This document shows, piece after piece, positions 54,257-62,629 of a stretch of DNA of 64,000 nucleotides (positions are counted from its first letter, which is position 1; the number at the start of each line of letters is the position of its first letter). The notes below the pieces were generated by a model. It did not search any database and was not told the origin of the DNA. It was given only the letters and a program-made list of their open reading frames with translations. Origin of the DNA: Cohnella hashimotonis (GTDB taxonomy: Bacteria > Bacillota > Bacilli > Paenibacillales > Paenibacillaceae); assembly GCF_030014955.1 (NCBI RefSeq), contig NZ_JAGRPV010000001.1, positions 1,054,001 to 1,118,000 on the forward strand. Direction: 5' to 3'. The translations under genes were made by a program, and so were the position numbers.

Positions 54257-55437
54257 ATATTTTAACGACGGGCATGGGCTGGATCGATCACAAACCGGGC
54301 GGGTTAAACCGGTATTTTGCGGATTATTCGCAAGCGATGACGGAAGCGGGTCACGAGCTGCGGGCGCTCGTCACCGCGGACGGAGATCGGCCTACGGCGC
54401 CGGCATATGTAGAGGCCGTCCCGGGCAGCGGCGACGGAACGGGAACCTGGGATCGGATGCGGGCGTTTCGAAGGGCGATCGGCAGGGGCGGACAATCCTG
54501 GATCCCGGACGTATACAACCCTCATTTTGCGTTGTACGCATCTCTCGTTAATAGAGGCAGGCTGCCTCGGGACATTCCGATTGTTACGCATTTTCACGGT
54601 CCTTGGGCGGAGGAATCGATGGTGGAGGACAAGGGAGCATCGACGGCTCGATTGCTTCGTTATCGTATGAAAAAATCGGTAGAGAGCCTGGCCTATCGGC
54701 GGTCGGATCGGTTTATCGTGCTAAGCCGGCACTTTGCCGAGATTTTAAAGCGCGATTACGGGATCCCCGAAGAACGTATCGTACGGATTCCGGGGGCCGT
54801 GGATGCGTTACGCTTTCGGCCGGCCGAGAGCGTTCGCCAGGTTCGCGCGGAGCTCGGTATCGGAGAGGGGCAGCGCGTACTCTTTTGTGTGCGCAGGCTA
54901 GTCAGAAGGATGGGAATCGACAGGCTGATTCAGGCAATGGCGGCGGTATCCGCAGAGCATCCTGAAGCGCTCCTCGTTATCGCAGGAGACGGATCGATGC
55001 GCAGCGAGCTGGAATCGCTGGCTTCCAGGCTCGGGTTAGCCGGAAAAGTCGTATTTACCGGGCGCTTGTCTAACGAGTTGTTAGTGAAGTGGTTCCAAGC
55101 CGCCGATTGCAGCGTCGTGCCGACCGTCACGCTTGAAGGCTTCGGCCTGGTGACCGTTGAGTCTCTCGCTTGCGGCACGCCTGTGCTGGGAACGCCGAAC
55201 GGCGGTACGCGGGAAATACTGGAGGCGTTCGAGCCTTCGCTGCTCTTTGACGACGAGTCGGCGGAGGCGATGGCCAGGACGATTAAACGCTGGCTTGCCG
55301 GCGACGCCCGCTTGCCGAGTCGCGAGAATTGCCGGAAGCATGTCCTGGAGCGCTACACATGGTCCGAAGTCGCGGGACGGGTCACCGAAGTATTTGAAGC
55401 GACATTAGAAGCGCGCAGGAGGAGGTCTGCCCGATGA
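54253..55437 (+). CDS. glycosyltransferase family 4
   Basis: GT-B transferase, 394 residues. N-terminal GMGWIDHKPGGLNRYFADYSQAM, donor-binding region VVPTVTLEGFGLVTVESLACGTPVLGTPNGGTREIL. It overlaps neighbours on both sides by 4 bases, consistent with one long transcript. Confidence 0.93.
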   Translation: MNILTTGMGWIDHKPGGLNRYFADYSQAMTEAGHELRALVTADGDRPTAPAYVEAVPGSGDGTGTWDRMRAFRRAIGRGGQSWIPDVYNPHFALYASLVNRGRLPRDIPIVTHFHGPWAEESMVEDKGASTARLLRYRMKKSVESLAYRRSDRFIVLSRHFAEILKRDYGIPEERIVRIPGAVDALRFRPAESVRQVRAELGIGEGQRVLFCVRRLVRRMGIDRLIQAMAAVSAEHPEALLVIAGDGSMRSELESLASRLGLAGKVVFTGRLSNELLVKWFQAADCSVVPTVTLEGFGLVTVESLACGTPVLGTPNGGTREILEAFEPSLLFDDESAEAMARTIKRWLAGDARLPSRENCRKHVLERYTWSEVAGRVTEVFEATLEARRRRSAR

Positions 55438-57785
55438 AGGTCGGTTACTACAACCACACGGCCGATGTTAGCGGCGCGGAGATCAGCTTGTTAGCCATGG
55501 CAACCCACCTTCGCGAAGCTGAGCCCCTATTGCTCTGTCCTTCCGGCGAGTTGGCCGAACGGGCACGAGCCTCGGGGCTTCAACACGTGGCGGTGCCGGG
55601 CTACCGCGCGCGAATGACCCGGAATCCGCTCAGACTGGCCCGCCATTTGCTTGGTATGGCAGCAGAAGGCCGGCAGATCGCCAGGATCGTGCGGGAACAA
55701 GGAATCGATATCGTCCATGCAAATTCGATCCGCGGCGGTCTGACGGTATCCCTGTTCGCGCGCCTGCGCGGCGTCCCCGTCATTTGGCATATTCGGGACC
55801 ATATGCCGGGAGGTCTGATCGGGAGGCTCGTCAAGACGGTTGCGGCACGCAAGGCGAGCTCGCTTGTCTGTATCTCCGAAGCCGTGAAAAAGGGAACCGC
55901 CGAATTGGGGGACGATCTTACGCCGGTGATTCTGGACGGCCTGGAGGCCAGGGTGGGCGAGCTTGCCACCGTCATCCATAACGGCGTCCCCCTGGATAGC
56001 GAGGACGATACCGATTGGGCGGCGGACCGCGACCGCATCCGCCGCGAGCTCGGCGCATCGCCGGATACGGTCGTCGTGACGATCATCGGCCAGATCGCGC
56101 CGTGGAAACGGCAGGAGGATGCGATCGAGTCGCTCCGGCTGCTGCTCGCGCGCGGGCTGGACGTGAAGCTCTGGATCGTCGGCGAGCCGAAGTTCCGGGA
56201 GGAAAACATGGCGTACGCCGAACGGCTGAAGGCGATGGCCGCCGCGCCGGACCTGGCGAGACGCGTCGTATTCACCGGCTTTAGAAGCGATATCAAGGAG
56301 ATCTGCCGGGCGGCGGATCTTCTTGTCTTATGTTCGGACAACGAGCCCTTCGGCCGCGTGCTGATCGAGGCCATGGCAGAAGGAATTCCGGTTGTGGGAA
56401 CGAGGGCCGGCGGCGTTCTTGAGATTGTGACGGAAGGCGAGACCGGGATGCTCTACGGGATCGGCGACGTTCCGGCGCTGGCCGACAGCATCGGCGCGCT
56501 CGCGACCGACCCGGAGCGCAGGCAACGGATGGGACGTGCCGCATTCGTCCGCATCCGGGAGAAATTCGGCATCACCTCGACAGTCGCCAAGGTCGAAGCG
56601 CTTTATCGCGAGCTTCGTCCAGTGCGTGGCGCGGGACCGCGGGTAGCGATCGTCCACGATTATCTGAACCAGATGGGCGGGGCGGAGCGCGTCGTTTCTT
56701 CGCTGCTGCGCATCTATCCGGACGCCCCCGTGTTTACGACGATCGCGGACAGGGCCAAGCTGCCCGCGGATCTCCGGTCGGCGGATATCCGGACGACGTG
56801 GATGCAGCGCATTCCGGGCATCAACAAGCGCTTCAAGCTTTTTTTCTGGCTGTATCCGCTTGCGGTGCGGTCGATGGACCTGAGCGGCTTCGATCTGATA
56901 ATCAGCTCGAGCAGCGCTTACGCCAAAGGGGTGCGCGTGCCCGAAGGCGCCGTGCACGTGTGCTATTGCCATACGCCGATGCGATTCGCCTGGGACTTCG
57001 ACAATTACGTCAAGGACATGGAGCTGTCCGCAGCGGTAAAGAAGCTGTCGCGTCTCATGATCGCGCCGCTGCGCCGCTGGGATGCGGCCAACACGGCCGG
57101 GGCGGACGAACTGATCGCCAACTCGAGCATCGTGCAGGAGCGGATTCGCGACCATTACGGCAGGCAGGCGGCGATCATCCATCCGCCGGTCGATACGGAA
57201 CGGTTCAGCCGTGGAAAATCAGAGGCGCGCGCGCCCGGCGACTATTATCTCGTCGTCTCGCGGCTCGTCTCCTACAAGCGGATCGATGTGGCCGTCGAGG
57301 CCTGTTCCTTGCTCGGCGAGCGGCTGATCGTCGTCGGCGACGGCCCGGACCGCGAGCGGCTAGCGCGGCTGGCGGGCCCGAACGTCTCTTTTCTCGGACG
57401 CCTGCCGGACGGCGAAGTCGAGCGCCTCATGCGGGGATGCCGCGCGCTCCTATTTCCGGGCGTCGAGGATTTCGGCATCACGCCGCTGGAGGTCAACGCT
57501 TGCGGGCGGCCTGTCATCGCCTACAGGGAAGGCGGAGCGCAGGATACGATCCGGCAGGGCCTGAACGGTCTGTTTTTTGACAAGCAGACGCGCGAGTCGC
57601 TCGCGCGGACGCTGCTTGGATTCCAGTCGTGGACCTGGGACCCGGCGCGCATCCGCGCGTATGCGGCGGGCTTCGGCGAAGAGCGGTTCGAGCGAGAGAT
57701 CCGGGCGGCCGTATCCGCGGCGCTGTCCGCCAGAGAGCAGCCGGCGGCAAGTCCGGCAGGACAAAGAAAGGAAGCGGTCGTATGA
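55434..57785 (+). CDS. tandem two-domain glycosyltransferase (GT4-GT4 fusion)
   Basis: A 783-residue protein made of two complete GT-B transferases. Domain 1 (about 1-395) begins VGYYNHTADVSGAEISLLAMA and has its donor region at LCSDNEPFGRVLIEAMAEGIPVVGT. Domain 2 (about 400-765) begins RVAIVHDYLNQMGGAERVVSSLLRIYPD and contains HVCYCHTPMRFAWDF and FPGVEDFGITPLEVNACGRPVIAY, a WbaZ/mannosyltransferase-like subfamily. The fusion may add two sugars in sequence. The following GDP-mannose gene supports mannose as one donor. Confidence 0.92.
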   Translation: MKVGYYNHTADVSGAEISLLAMATHLREAEPLLLCPSGELAERARASGLQHVAVPGYRARMTRNPLRLARHLLGMAAEGRQIARIVREQGIDIVHANSIRGGLTVSLFARLRGVPVIWHIRDHMPGGLIGRLVKTVAARKASSLVCISEAVKKGTAELGDDLTPVILDGLEARVGELATVIHNGVPLDSEDDTDWAADRDRIRRELGASPDTVVVTIIGQIAPWKRQEDAIESLRLLLARGLDVKLWIVGEPKFREENMAYAERLKAMAAAPDLARRVVFTGFRSDIKEICRAADLLVLCSDNEPFGRVLIEAMAEGIPVVGTRAGGVLEIVTEGETGMLYGIGDVPALADSIGALATDPERRQRMGRAAFVRIREKFGITSTVAKVEALYRELRPVRGAGPRVAIVHDYLNQMGGAERVVSSLLRIYPDAPVFTTIADRAKLPADLRSADIRTTWMQRIPGINKRFKLFFWLYPLAVRSMDLSGFDLIISSSSAYAKGVRVPEGAVHVCYCHTPMRFAWDFDNYVKDMELSAAVKKLSRLMIAPLRRWDAANTAGADELIANSSIVQERIRDHYGRQAAIIHPPVDTERFSRGKSEARAPGDYYLVVSRLVSYKRIDVAVEACSLLGERLIVVGDGPDRERLARLAGPNVSFLGRLPDGEVERLMRGCRALLFPGVEDFGITPLEVNACGRPVIAYREGGAQDTIRQGLNGLFFDKQTRESLARTLLGFQSWTWDPARIRAYAAGFGEERFEREIRAAVSAALSAREQPAASPAGQRKEAVV

Positions 57786-59155
57786 AGCTGGTTTTATTGT
57801 CGGGAGGATCGGGCAAGCGGCTGTGGCCGCTCTCCAACGAGACCCGGTCCAAGCAGTTTTTGAAAGTGCTCGAGCGCGAGGACGGCACGATGGAATCGAT
57901 GGTTCAGCGCGTATGGCGCCAGCTCGGCGCTTCCGGTCTCGCGAGGGACGCCTATATCGCGACCGGCAGCAATCAGGCGGAGATGATCCGCTCGCAGCTT
58001 GGCGAAGTTCCGATGGTGCTGGAGCCGAATCGCCGGGATACGTTTCCGGCGATCGCGCTGGCCGCCGTCTACCTGTACGCGATCGAAGGCGTCTCGCTGC
58101 AGGAGACGGTCGCCGTGCTTCCGGTCGATCCGTACGTGGAGGATCGTTTTTTCGACCGCGTCGCCGAGCTGGATCGCGTGCTCCGGACGTCCGGCGCGCC
58201 GCTTGCGTTGATGGGCGTCAAGCCGCTCCATCCTTCCGAGAAATACGGCTATATCGTCCCGAAGCCCGCGAGCGGCGTCACTTCGTCCGACTGGCAGCTT
58301 GTCGGCAGGTTCACCGAGAAGCCGTCCGAGGCAGAGGCGAAGCGGCTCATCGGGGAGGGTGCGCTGTGGAATTGCGGCGTATTCGCGTTCCGCCTCGGCA
58401 TGCTGATCGATCTGCTGATCGAAAAGCAGCTGCCCATCAATTACGAAGAGCTGGTCCGCAGCTACGAAAGGATGCCGAAGATCAGCTTCGATTATGAGGT
58501 CGTCGAGCAAGCCGGCACGATCGCGGTCTCGGAGTATGACGGCTATTGGAAGGATCTCGGGACGTGGAACACGCTCACCGAAGAGATCAAGACGGGCGTC
58601 ATCGGCAACGGAACGAAATGCGACGAATCCACGGGGTCGCATATCGTCAACGAGCTTGGGCTGCCGATCGTGCTGCTCGGGCTGCAGAACGTGATCGTCT
58701 CCGCCAGTCCGGACGGCATATTGGTGGCCGACAAGCAAAAAAGCCCCAAGGTGAAGGAAATCGTAGGGAGCCGGGACGACGAGCCGATGTTCGAGGAACG
58801 CGTGTGGGGATCCTACCGGGTGCTCGATTGCAGCGTATCCGGGGCGGACAAGGTCACGAAGGTCGGTTTGATCCAGATGCATGCCGGCAAGCAGCTGCCG
58901 TACCATGCGCATCTGTTTCGCAGCGAGACATGGACGGTCGCTTCGGGCGAGGGCGAGCTGCTGCTGGACGGAATCTGGCGCAAAATGAAGGCGGGCGATG
59001 TCGTGCATATCCCCGCAGCCGCGAAGCACGGCATGCTCGCGTTGACGGATCTGTCGCTGGTCGAGGTGCAGATCGGGACTGACCTGTCCGTCGACGATGT
59101 CAGGGAGGCGGCTTGGGACGGGAAGGATCGGGCGTCTATCGGCGGAGGGGAGTGA
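57782..59155 (+). CDS. manC: mannose-1-phosphate guanylyltransferase/mannose-6-phosphate isomerase
   Basis: Bifunctional-type enzyme of 457 residues supplying GDP-mannose. The guanylyltransferase domain starts LVLLSGGSGKRLWPLSNETRSKQFLKV (loop 8-16) with VLEPNRRDTFPAIALAA and FTEKPSEAEA. A C-terminal cupin (VGLIQMHAGKQLPYHAHLFRSETWTVASG) is the type II isomerase domain. The ATG overlaps the fusion gene stop; the longer frame upstream is a shadow. Confidence 0.94.
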   Translation: MKLVLLSGGSGKRLWPLSNETRSKQFLKVLEREDGTMESMVQRVWRQLGASGLARDAYIATGSNQAEMIRSQLGEVPMVLEPNRRDTFPAIALAAVYLYAIEGVSLQETVAVLPVDPYVEDRFFDRVAELDRVLRTSGAPLALMGVKPLHPSEKYGYIVPKPASGVTSSDWQLVGRFTEKPSEAEAKRLIGEGALWNCGVFAFRLGMLIDLLIEKQLPINYEELVRSYERMPKISFDYEVVEQAGTIAVSEYDGYWKDLGTWNTLTEEIKTGVIGNGTKCDESTGSHIVNELGLPIVLLGLQNVIVSASPDGILVADKQKSPKVKEIVGSRDDEPMFEERVWGSYRVLDCSVSGADKVTKVGLIQMHAGKQLPYHAHLFRSETWTVASGEGELLLDGIWRKMKAGDVVHIPAAAKHGMLALTDLSLVEVQIGTDLSVDDVREAAWDGKDRASIGGGE

Positions 59156-59161
59156 TATCCG

Positions 59162-59362
59162 ATTGGCAAGAACAAGTTCGTCAAATGGGGCCTGCATTAC
59201 AACGGCGGCACGTACTGCGCAATCTACGGCAAGAAAAAAGCGCATGACATGCTGTATCGGCTGAGCTATTGCGTCAACGGCTTGTCCGTCGTGCCGATGG
59301 GGACCCGCCGAAGATCGCCGGCGCCCTGCAAGGAAAACGGCGAAGAAGGGCGCGAGGCGTGA
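59162..59362 (+). CDS. hidden small reading frame with possible ATT start, unknown
   Basis: A 66-codon frame opens right after the guanylyltransferase stop and ends in a GTGA overlap with the VanZ gene, as other junctions of this operon do. A GGAGGGG site (59144-59150) lies 11 bases before an ATT codon; no ATG, GTG or TTG is in frame nearby. Its product would read IGKNKFVKWGLHYNGGTYCA and later YGKKKAHDMLYRLSYCVNGL, protein-like with three Cys. No family is recognised. An ATT start is rare, so this could be an eroded or mis-started gene. Confidence 0.42.
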   Translation: MGKNKFVKWGLHYNGGTYCAIYGKKKAHDMLYRLSYCVNGLSVVPMGTRRRSPAPCKENGEEGREA

Positions 59363-59889
59363 GCAGCGCCGGAGCCGCGCGGCTCGCTCGGGCGCTGCCG
59401 GCCGTCGCCTGCCTGGCGCTGATCTTTTTTTTCTCGTCCCAAACGTACGGCGAGCAGAGCATTATCCCGCTGCTGCGTCGCCATATTTCGGAGTATCGGT
59501 TGTCCGGCATGCTGCCCGACATCTCGTTCCGGTACGGCCATTCGCTCGTTTCAGCCCGGCAGGCTCCTTACCAATTCATCGAGTTTTTGTTTCGCAAGGG
59601 CGCCCACGTATTTTGGTACGCGATGCTGTGCGTCAGTCTCTATCTTGCGCTGAAGGCGCTGCCGCGCCTCGCGCCGAGCGCGCTTCTGCGGCTAAGCGCG
59701 GCTGCAGTCCTTTTGGCGGCGGCCGCATGCGTAGACGAGTGGAACCAGGCGCGCATCGCCGGCAGAACCGGCCAACCGGTCGACGTGCTGCTGGACGTTG
59801 TCGGCGGGCTGCTTGCGGCCGCGATATTTCTGATGGCGGCGGGCTCGATCAAAGCGGCACGGCGGCGGGCCGGATCTTCGCCCCGTTGA
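59359..59889 (+). CDS. VanZ-family membrane protein
   Basis: A 176-residue membrane protein. Motifs FFFSSQTYGEQS, KGAHVFWYAMLCVSLYLAL and DEWNQARIAGRTGQPVDVLLDVVGGLL are typical of VanZ-like proteins. The GTG start at 59359 overlaps the preceding small frame; the longer upstream frame is a shadow. Role in polysaccharide or wall function unknown. Confidence 0.88.
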   Translation: MSSAGAARLARALPAVACLALIFFFSSQTYGEQSIIPLLRRHISEYRLSGMLPDISFRYGHSLVSARQAPYQFIEFLFRKGAHVFWYAMLCVSLYLALKALPRLAPSALLRLSAAAVLLAAAACVDEWNQARIAGRTGQPVDVLLDVVGGLLAAAIFLMAAGSIKAARRRAGSSPR

Positions 59890-59921
59890 CGCCGCTATTC
59901 TCTATTGACGGAGGGTGTATC

Positions 59922-60398
59922 ATGCAACTCGAATCATTCGAGCCGGAGCAAATGAGCCGTATATCGACGCAGCCGGACAACAAGCGGGAGCAGCGCCGTC
60001 AGATTCGCTTGCGATTGAACGGCAGAGCTTCGGCACGCATTCATATCGTCCGGCTCGGCGACGTTCGCCCGACGCTGCCGCCCGCTCTGGTCGAAATGCT
60101 AGACTTAAGCCCGGGAGGCTGCTCGGTCCGCACGGCACTTCGGCTTCCGCTAAGAGAAGACGCGTTATATCTGATGGATTGGCAGCTCGAAGGCATGACG
60201 ATGAAGATTAAAGGCAGGATCGTCTGGTGCCGCGAAGACGAATACGGGTACCGGTATGGCCTTCAATTCGCGTCCGGCGCGGTGGAAACGATTCTGCTAG
60301 TTCGCCTTCTCAATGCGCTGATTTTGAAAACTTGTCCGCATCAAAGCCGTATTCATCGTCTCTACCGCTCGCAACTGGATAAACTGTTGCGGCGGTAG
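59922..60398 (+). CDS. PilZ-domain c-di-GMP-binding protein
   Basis: A 158-residue cytoplasmic protein with the PilZ signature: the RxxxR-type N-terminal motif (NKREQRRQIRLRLNGRASA) and DLSPGGCSV. These bind c-di-GMP. It follows the VanZ gene at the end of the exopolysaccharide operon, with GGAGGGTG before its ATG, and may tie polymer output to c-di-GMP. A weak hairpin (CGCAAC/GTTGCG) covers its stop region. Confidence 0.88.
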   Translation: MQLESFEPEQMSRISTQPDNKREQRRQIRLRLNGRASARIHIVRLGDVRPTLPPALVEMLDLSPGGCSVRTALRLPLREDALYLMDWQLEGMTMKIKGRIVWCREDEYGYRYGLQFASGAVETILLVRLLNALILKTCPHQSRIHRLYRSQLDKLLRR

Positions 60399-60416
60399 TT
60401 TTTCTTTCTATAAATT

Positions 60417-60430
60417 TGTAAGCGCTATCA
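60417..60430 (+). promoter_or_regulatory. perfect-consensus cre site candidate
   Basis: TGTAAGCGCTATCA matches TGWAARCGYTWNCW at all 14 positions. It is 39 bases upstream of the -35 box of the next promoter, a position used by CcpA for activation or repression. Inferred from sequence alone. Confidence 0.55.
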
Positions 60431-60468
60431 ATTAAAATTAATTCAGATTGAAATAGAACAATTCGTGC

Positions 60469-60497
60469 TTGACAAGCAAGAAGTGGGTAAGTAAGAT
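60469..60497 (+). promoter_or_regulatory. promoter of the Cys-rich protein gene
   Basis: TTGACA at 60469-60474 and TAAGAT at 60492-60497, spacing 17. Confidence 0.6.
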
Positions 60498-60507
60498 CAA
60501 GTAATAA

Positions 60508-60522
60508 GATACAGGATGTATC
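60508..60522. promoter_or_regulatory. perfect GATACANNNTGTATC operator before the Cys-rich gene
   Basis: GATACA-GGA-TGTATC, all arm positions perfect, beginning 10 bases after the -10 box, the same layout as the lasso promoter. A weaker relative, GTTACA-GAC-TGTGTA, follows at 60528-60542. Confidence 0.75.
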
Positions 60523-60583
60523 AATATGTTACAGACTGTGTAATGGATGGCGATCCTGAGTATAGGACAGGAGGCGGCTCGCG

Positions 60584-60811
60584 ATGAATCAAGGTCAATT
60601 CTACTGCGTGGCATGCAATGAGCTGATAGGATTGAAAGAAGCGAGATTGCTTTTTAAGTCGGGCTACTACACGGTTATCTATCCGCTGGGCTGCTGCCGG
60701 AGCTGTTGCGCGAAGCACGGACTAAGCGAGACCGGAAGTTCCTCGGAACTGCTCAAATTGCAGAAAAGCGAGGATTGGCGCACGCCTTCCTCCGTCATGA
60801 TCGCAATCTAG
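60584..60811 (+). CDS. small Cys-rich protein under GATACA control, unknown
   Basis: A 75-residue cytoplasmic-type protein with an ACAGGAGG ribosome site. It has CVAC (Cys8, Cys11) and a CCRSCC cluster near residues 47-52, an arrangement that suggests a zinc or metal site, plus a hydrophobic KSGYYTVIYPLG stretch. No family recognised. The promoter carries a perfect GATACA operator and an upstream cre match, so it may be regulated together with the exopolysaccharide and lasso operons. Confidence 0.7.
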   Translation: MNQGQFYCVACNELIGLKEARLLFKSGYYTVIYPLGCCRSCCAKHGLSETGSSSELLKLQKSEDWRTPSSVMIAI

Positions 60812-60916
60812 CTTCCGATCCTTGCGGCGACGCGCCGGTCTCCGGTCTATCGCTTGACCCTCCGCAGCCATGGCCCGATAATGATAGAAAACGGGATGAG
60901 CGGAGGATCGAAGGCG

Positions 60917-61501
60917 ATGGCAAACTTGATCTTCGTAGTTGGCGGCGCGGGGGCCGGCAAGACGACATTGGCCAAGCTGGTGGCGGCACGTCGTCATGTC
61001 GCACTTTTCGACATGGACACCATGCTGCGTCCGGCGGCCGAAGCGCTCATGACCCAGGCCGGGCTCGATCCGACGGACAGGGATTCGGAGGCATATAAGG
61101 CGCTATGCCGGGACCTCGGCTATCGGATCACGATGGATGCCGCGCTCGAGAATGTCGCGATCGGCACGGATGCGATCGTCATCGGTCCTTTTTCCCGGGA
61201 GTTGAACGATCCTGCGTGGCTGAGCGACGAGCTGGGCCGTGCAGGTCTGGATCCGGCTGCCGTCCGGGTCAAGGTCGTATCGGTATTTCTGGCGGACGAA
61301 TCGCGGTACAAGGAACGAATCGCGGGCAGAGGCGGTTCACTGGATCAATGGAAGCTCGCGCATTGGGAGCGATTCAGCCTAAGCCTGGGCCGCAAGACGG
61401 TTGCCTGGCAGCTGCCGTCGAATGCCGTCTTGTACGTCGACAATTCGACGGCATCCCCCGATCGCGCCGCGGAAGAGATCGAACGGTTCATTTACGGCTG
61501 A
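60917..61501 (+). CDS. P-loop kinase/ATP-binding protein
   Basis: A 194-residue AAA_33-type nucleotide-binding protein with Walker A VVGGAGAGKTTLAKLVA (residues 6-22) and FDMDTMLRPA downstream. Such proteins often phosphorylate small molecules; the substrate is unknown. The frame extends upstream, but the ATG at 60917 has a CGGAGG site. Confidence 0.82.
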   Translation: MANLIFVVGGAGAGKTTLAKLVAARRHVALFDMDTMLRPAAEALMTQAGLDPTDRDSEAYKALCRDLGYRITMDAALENVAIGTDAIVIGPFSRELNDPAWLSDELGRAGLDPAAVRVKVVSVFLADESRYKERIAGRGGSLDQWKLAHWERFSLSLGRKTVAWQLPSNAVLYVDNSTASPDRAAEEIERFIYG

Positions 61502-61519
61502 CAGCCCCTCCTCCAGCCT

Positions 61520-61610
61520 TGCCGCAATTCTCCTTAAGTCCCATTCTCCTTATGTCTCCGTCTCCTTATGTCTCATTCTCTTGAAGTCCAATTCTCCGTT
61601 ATCCCAAGTT
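61520..61610. repeat. short imperfect tandem repeats
   Basis: Four to five units of 15-17 bases resembling CATTCTCCTTATGTCTC follow the kinase gene. They are non-coding and lie upstream of the ABC transporter promoter area. Confidence 0.55.
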
Positions 61611-61705
61611 CCCCTTGCCGACAGCCCGATTATCCTTCTTGGTCGCGCCTGTCGACATTTGCTATAATGGTGAAGATTTACAAATCTACATACGGAGGAG
61701 AAATC

Positions 61706-62629
61706 ATGTCCCAAGCGCCCGTCGTCAGCCTGCAGAACGTATCGAAGCGCATTGGCGGCCGGACGATCATCGATCGTCTCACGCTTGAAGTGAATCCCGG
61801 CGAAGTGTTCGGATTCCTCGGCCCCAACGGTTCAGGCAAGACGACGACCATCCGCATGATGGTCGGATTGATCACGATGTCGGGCGGCGATATCTCGATC
61901 GCCGGCCATAGCGTCAAGACATCCTTTCCCCAAGCGATCGCCCGCGTCGGCGCCATCGTCGAGAACCCGGAGATGTATAAATACCTGACGGGTTATCAGA
62001 ATCTGATTCACTTCGGACGCATGAACCCGGGCATCACCAAGGCGCGCATCGACGAGGTCGTCGCGCTGGTCGGCCTGCAGGACCGCATTCACGACAAAGT
62101 CAAGAAGTATTCGCTCGGCATGCGCCAGCGGCTCGGCGTCGCGCAGGCGATCCTGCACCGTCCGGCGCTGCTGATCCTGGACGAGCCGACCAACGGCCTC
62201 GACCCGGCGGGCATCCGCGAGCTGCGCGACTATTTGCGCAAGCTGTCCAGGGAAGAAGGCACGGCCGTGTTCGTATCGAGCCACCTCCTCTCCGAGATGG
62301 AGCTTATGTGCGACCGCGTCGCCATCATCCAGAAGGGCGAGCTCATCGACATCCGGTCGCTGCGCGCCGAATCGGCGGGAGCGGTCGCAGGACTGGAAGA
62401 AGTGCTGTTCGATGTCGACCGCCCGAGCGAGGCCGTGACCGTATTGGAGGGCCGCGGCTCCGCGCGCTTCGCCGAAGGCGGCTTCACCGTGACGGCCGAC
62501 CGCGAGACGATCGCCGACATGAACGCCCGGCTGGTCGCGGCGGGGATCCGGGTCTACGGCATCCGCGTCAAGCTCAAGTCGCTCGAGGACCAATTCCTCG
62601 AGGTTACCGGGGGTGAGACCATTGGCTAG
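61706..62629 (+). CDS. ABC transporter ATP-binding protein
   Basis: A 307-residue ATPase. Walker A LGPNGSGKTT, signature YSLGMRQRLG, Walker B LLILDEPTNGLDPAG and the H-loop FVSSHLL. It belongs to the ABC-2 (drug/bacitracin or gliding type) exporters and pairs with the next membrane gene. The ATG has GGAGGAG upstream; the longer frame upstream is a shadow. Confidence 0.94.
   Translation: MSQAPVVSLQNVSKRIGGRTIIDRLTLEVNPGEVFGFLGPNGSGKTTTIRMMVGLITMSGGDISIAGHSVKTSFPQAIARVGAIVENPEMYKYLTGYQNLIHFGRMNPGITKARIDEVVALVGLQDRIHDKVKKYSLGMRQRLGVAQAILHRPALLILDEPTNGLDPAGIRELRDYLRKLSREEGTAVFVSSHLLSEMELMCDRVAIIQKGELIDIRSLRAESAGAVAGLEEVLFDVDRPSEAVTVLEGRGSARFAEGGFTVTADRETIADMNARLVAAGIRVYGIRVKLKSLEDQFLEVTGGETIG

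Noticed and set aside
57629..57781. N-terminal extension of manC
   Set aside because: Overlaps the end of the glycosyltransferase fusion gene in another frame; the ATG at 57782 starts precisely at the conserved nucleotide-binding sequence.
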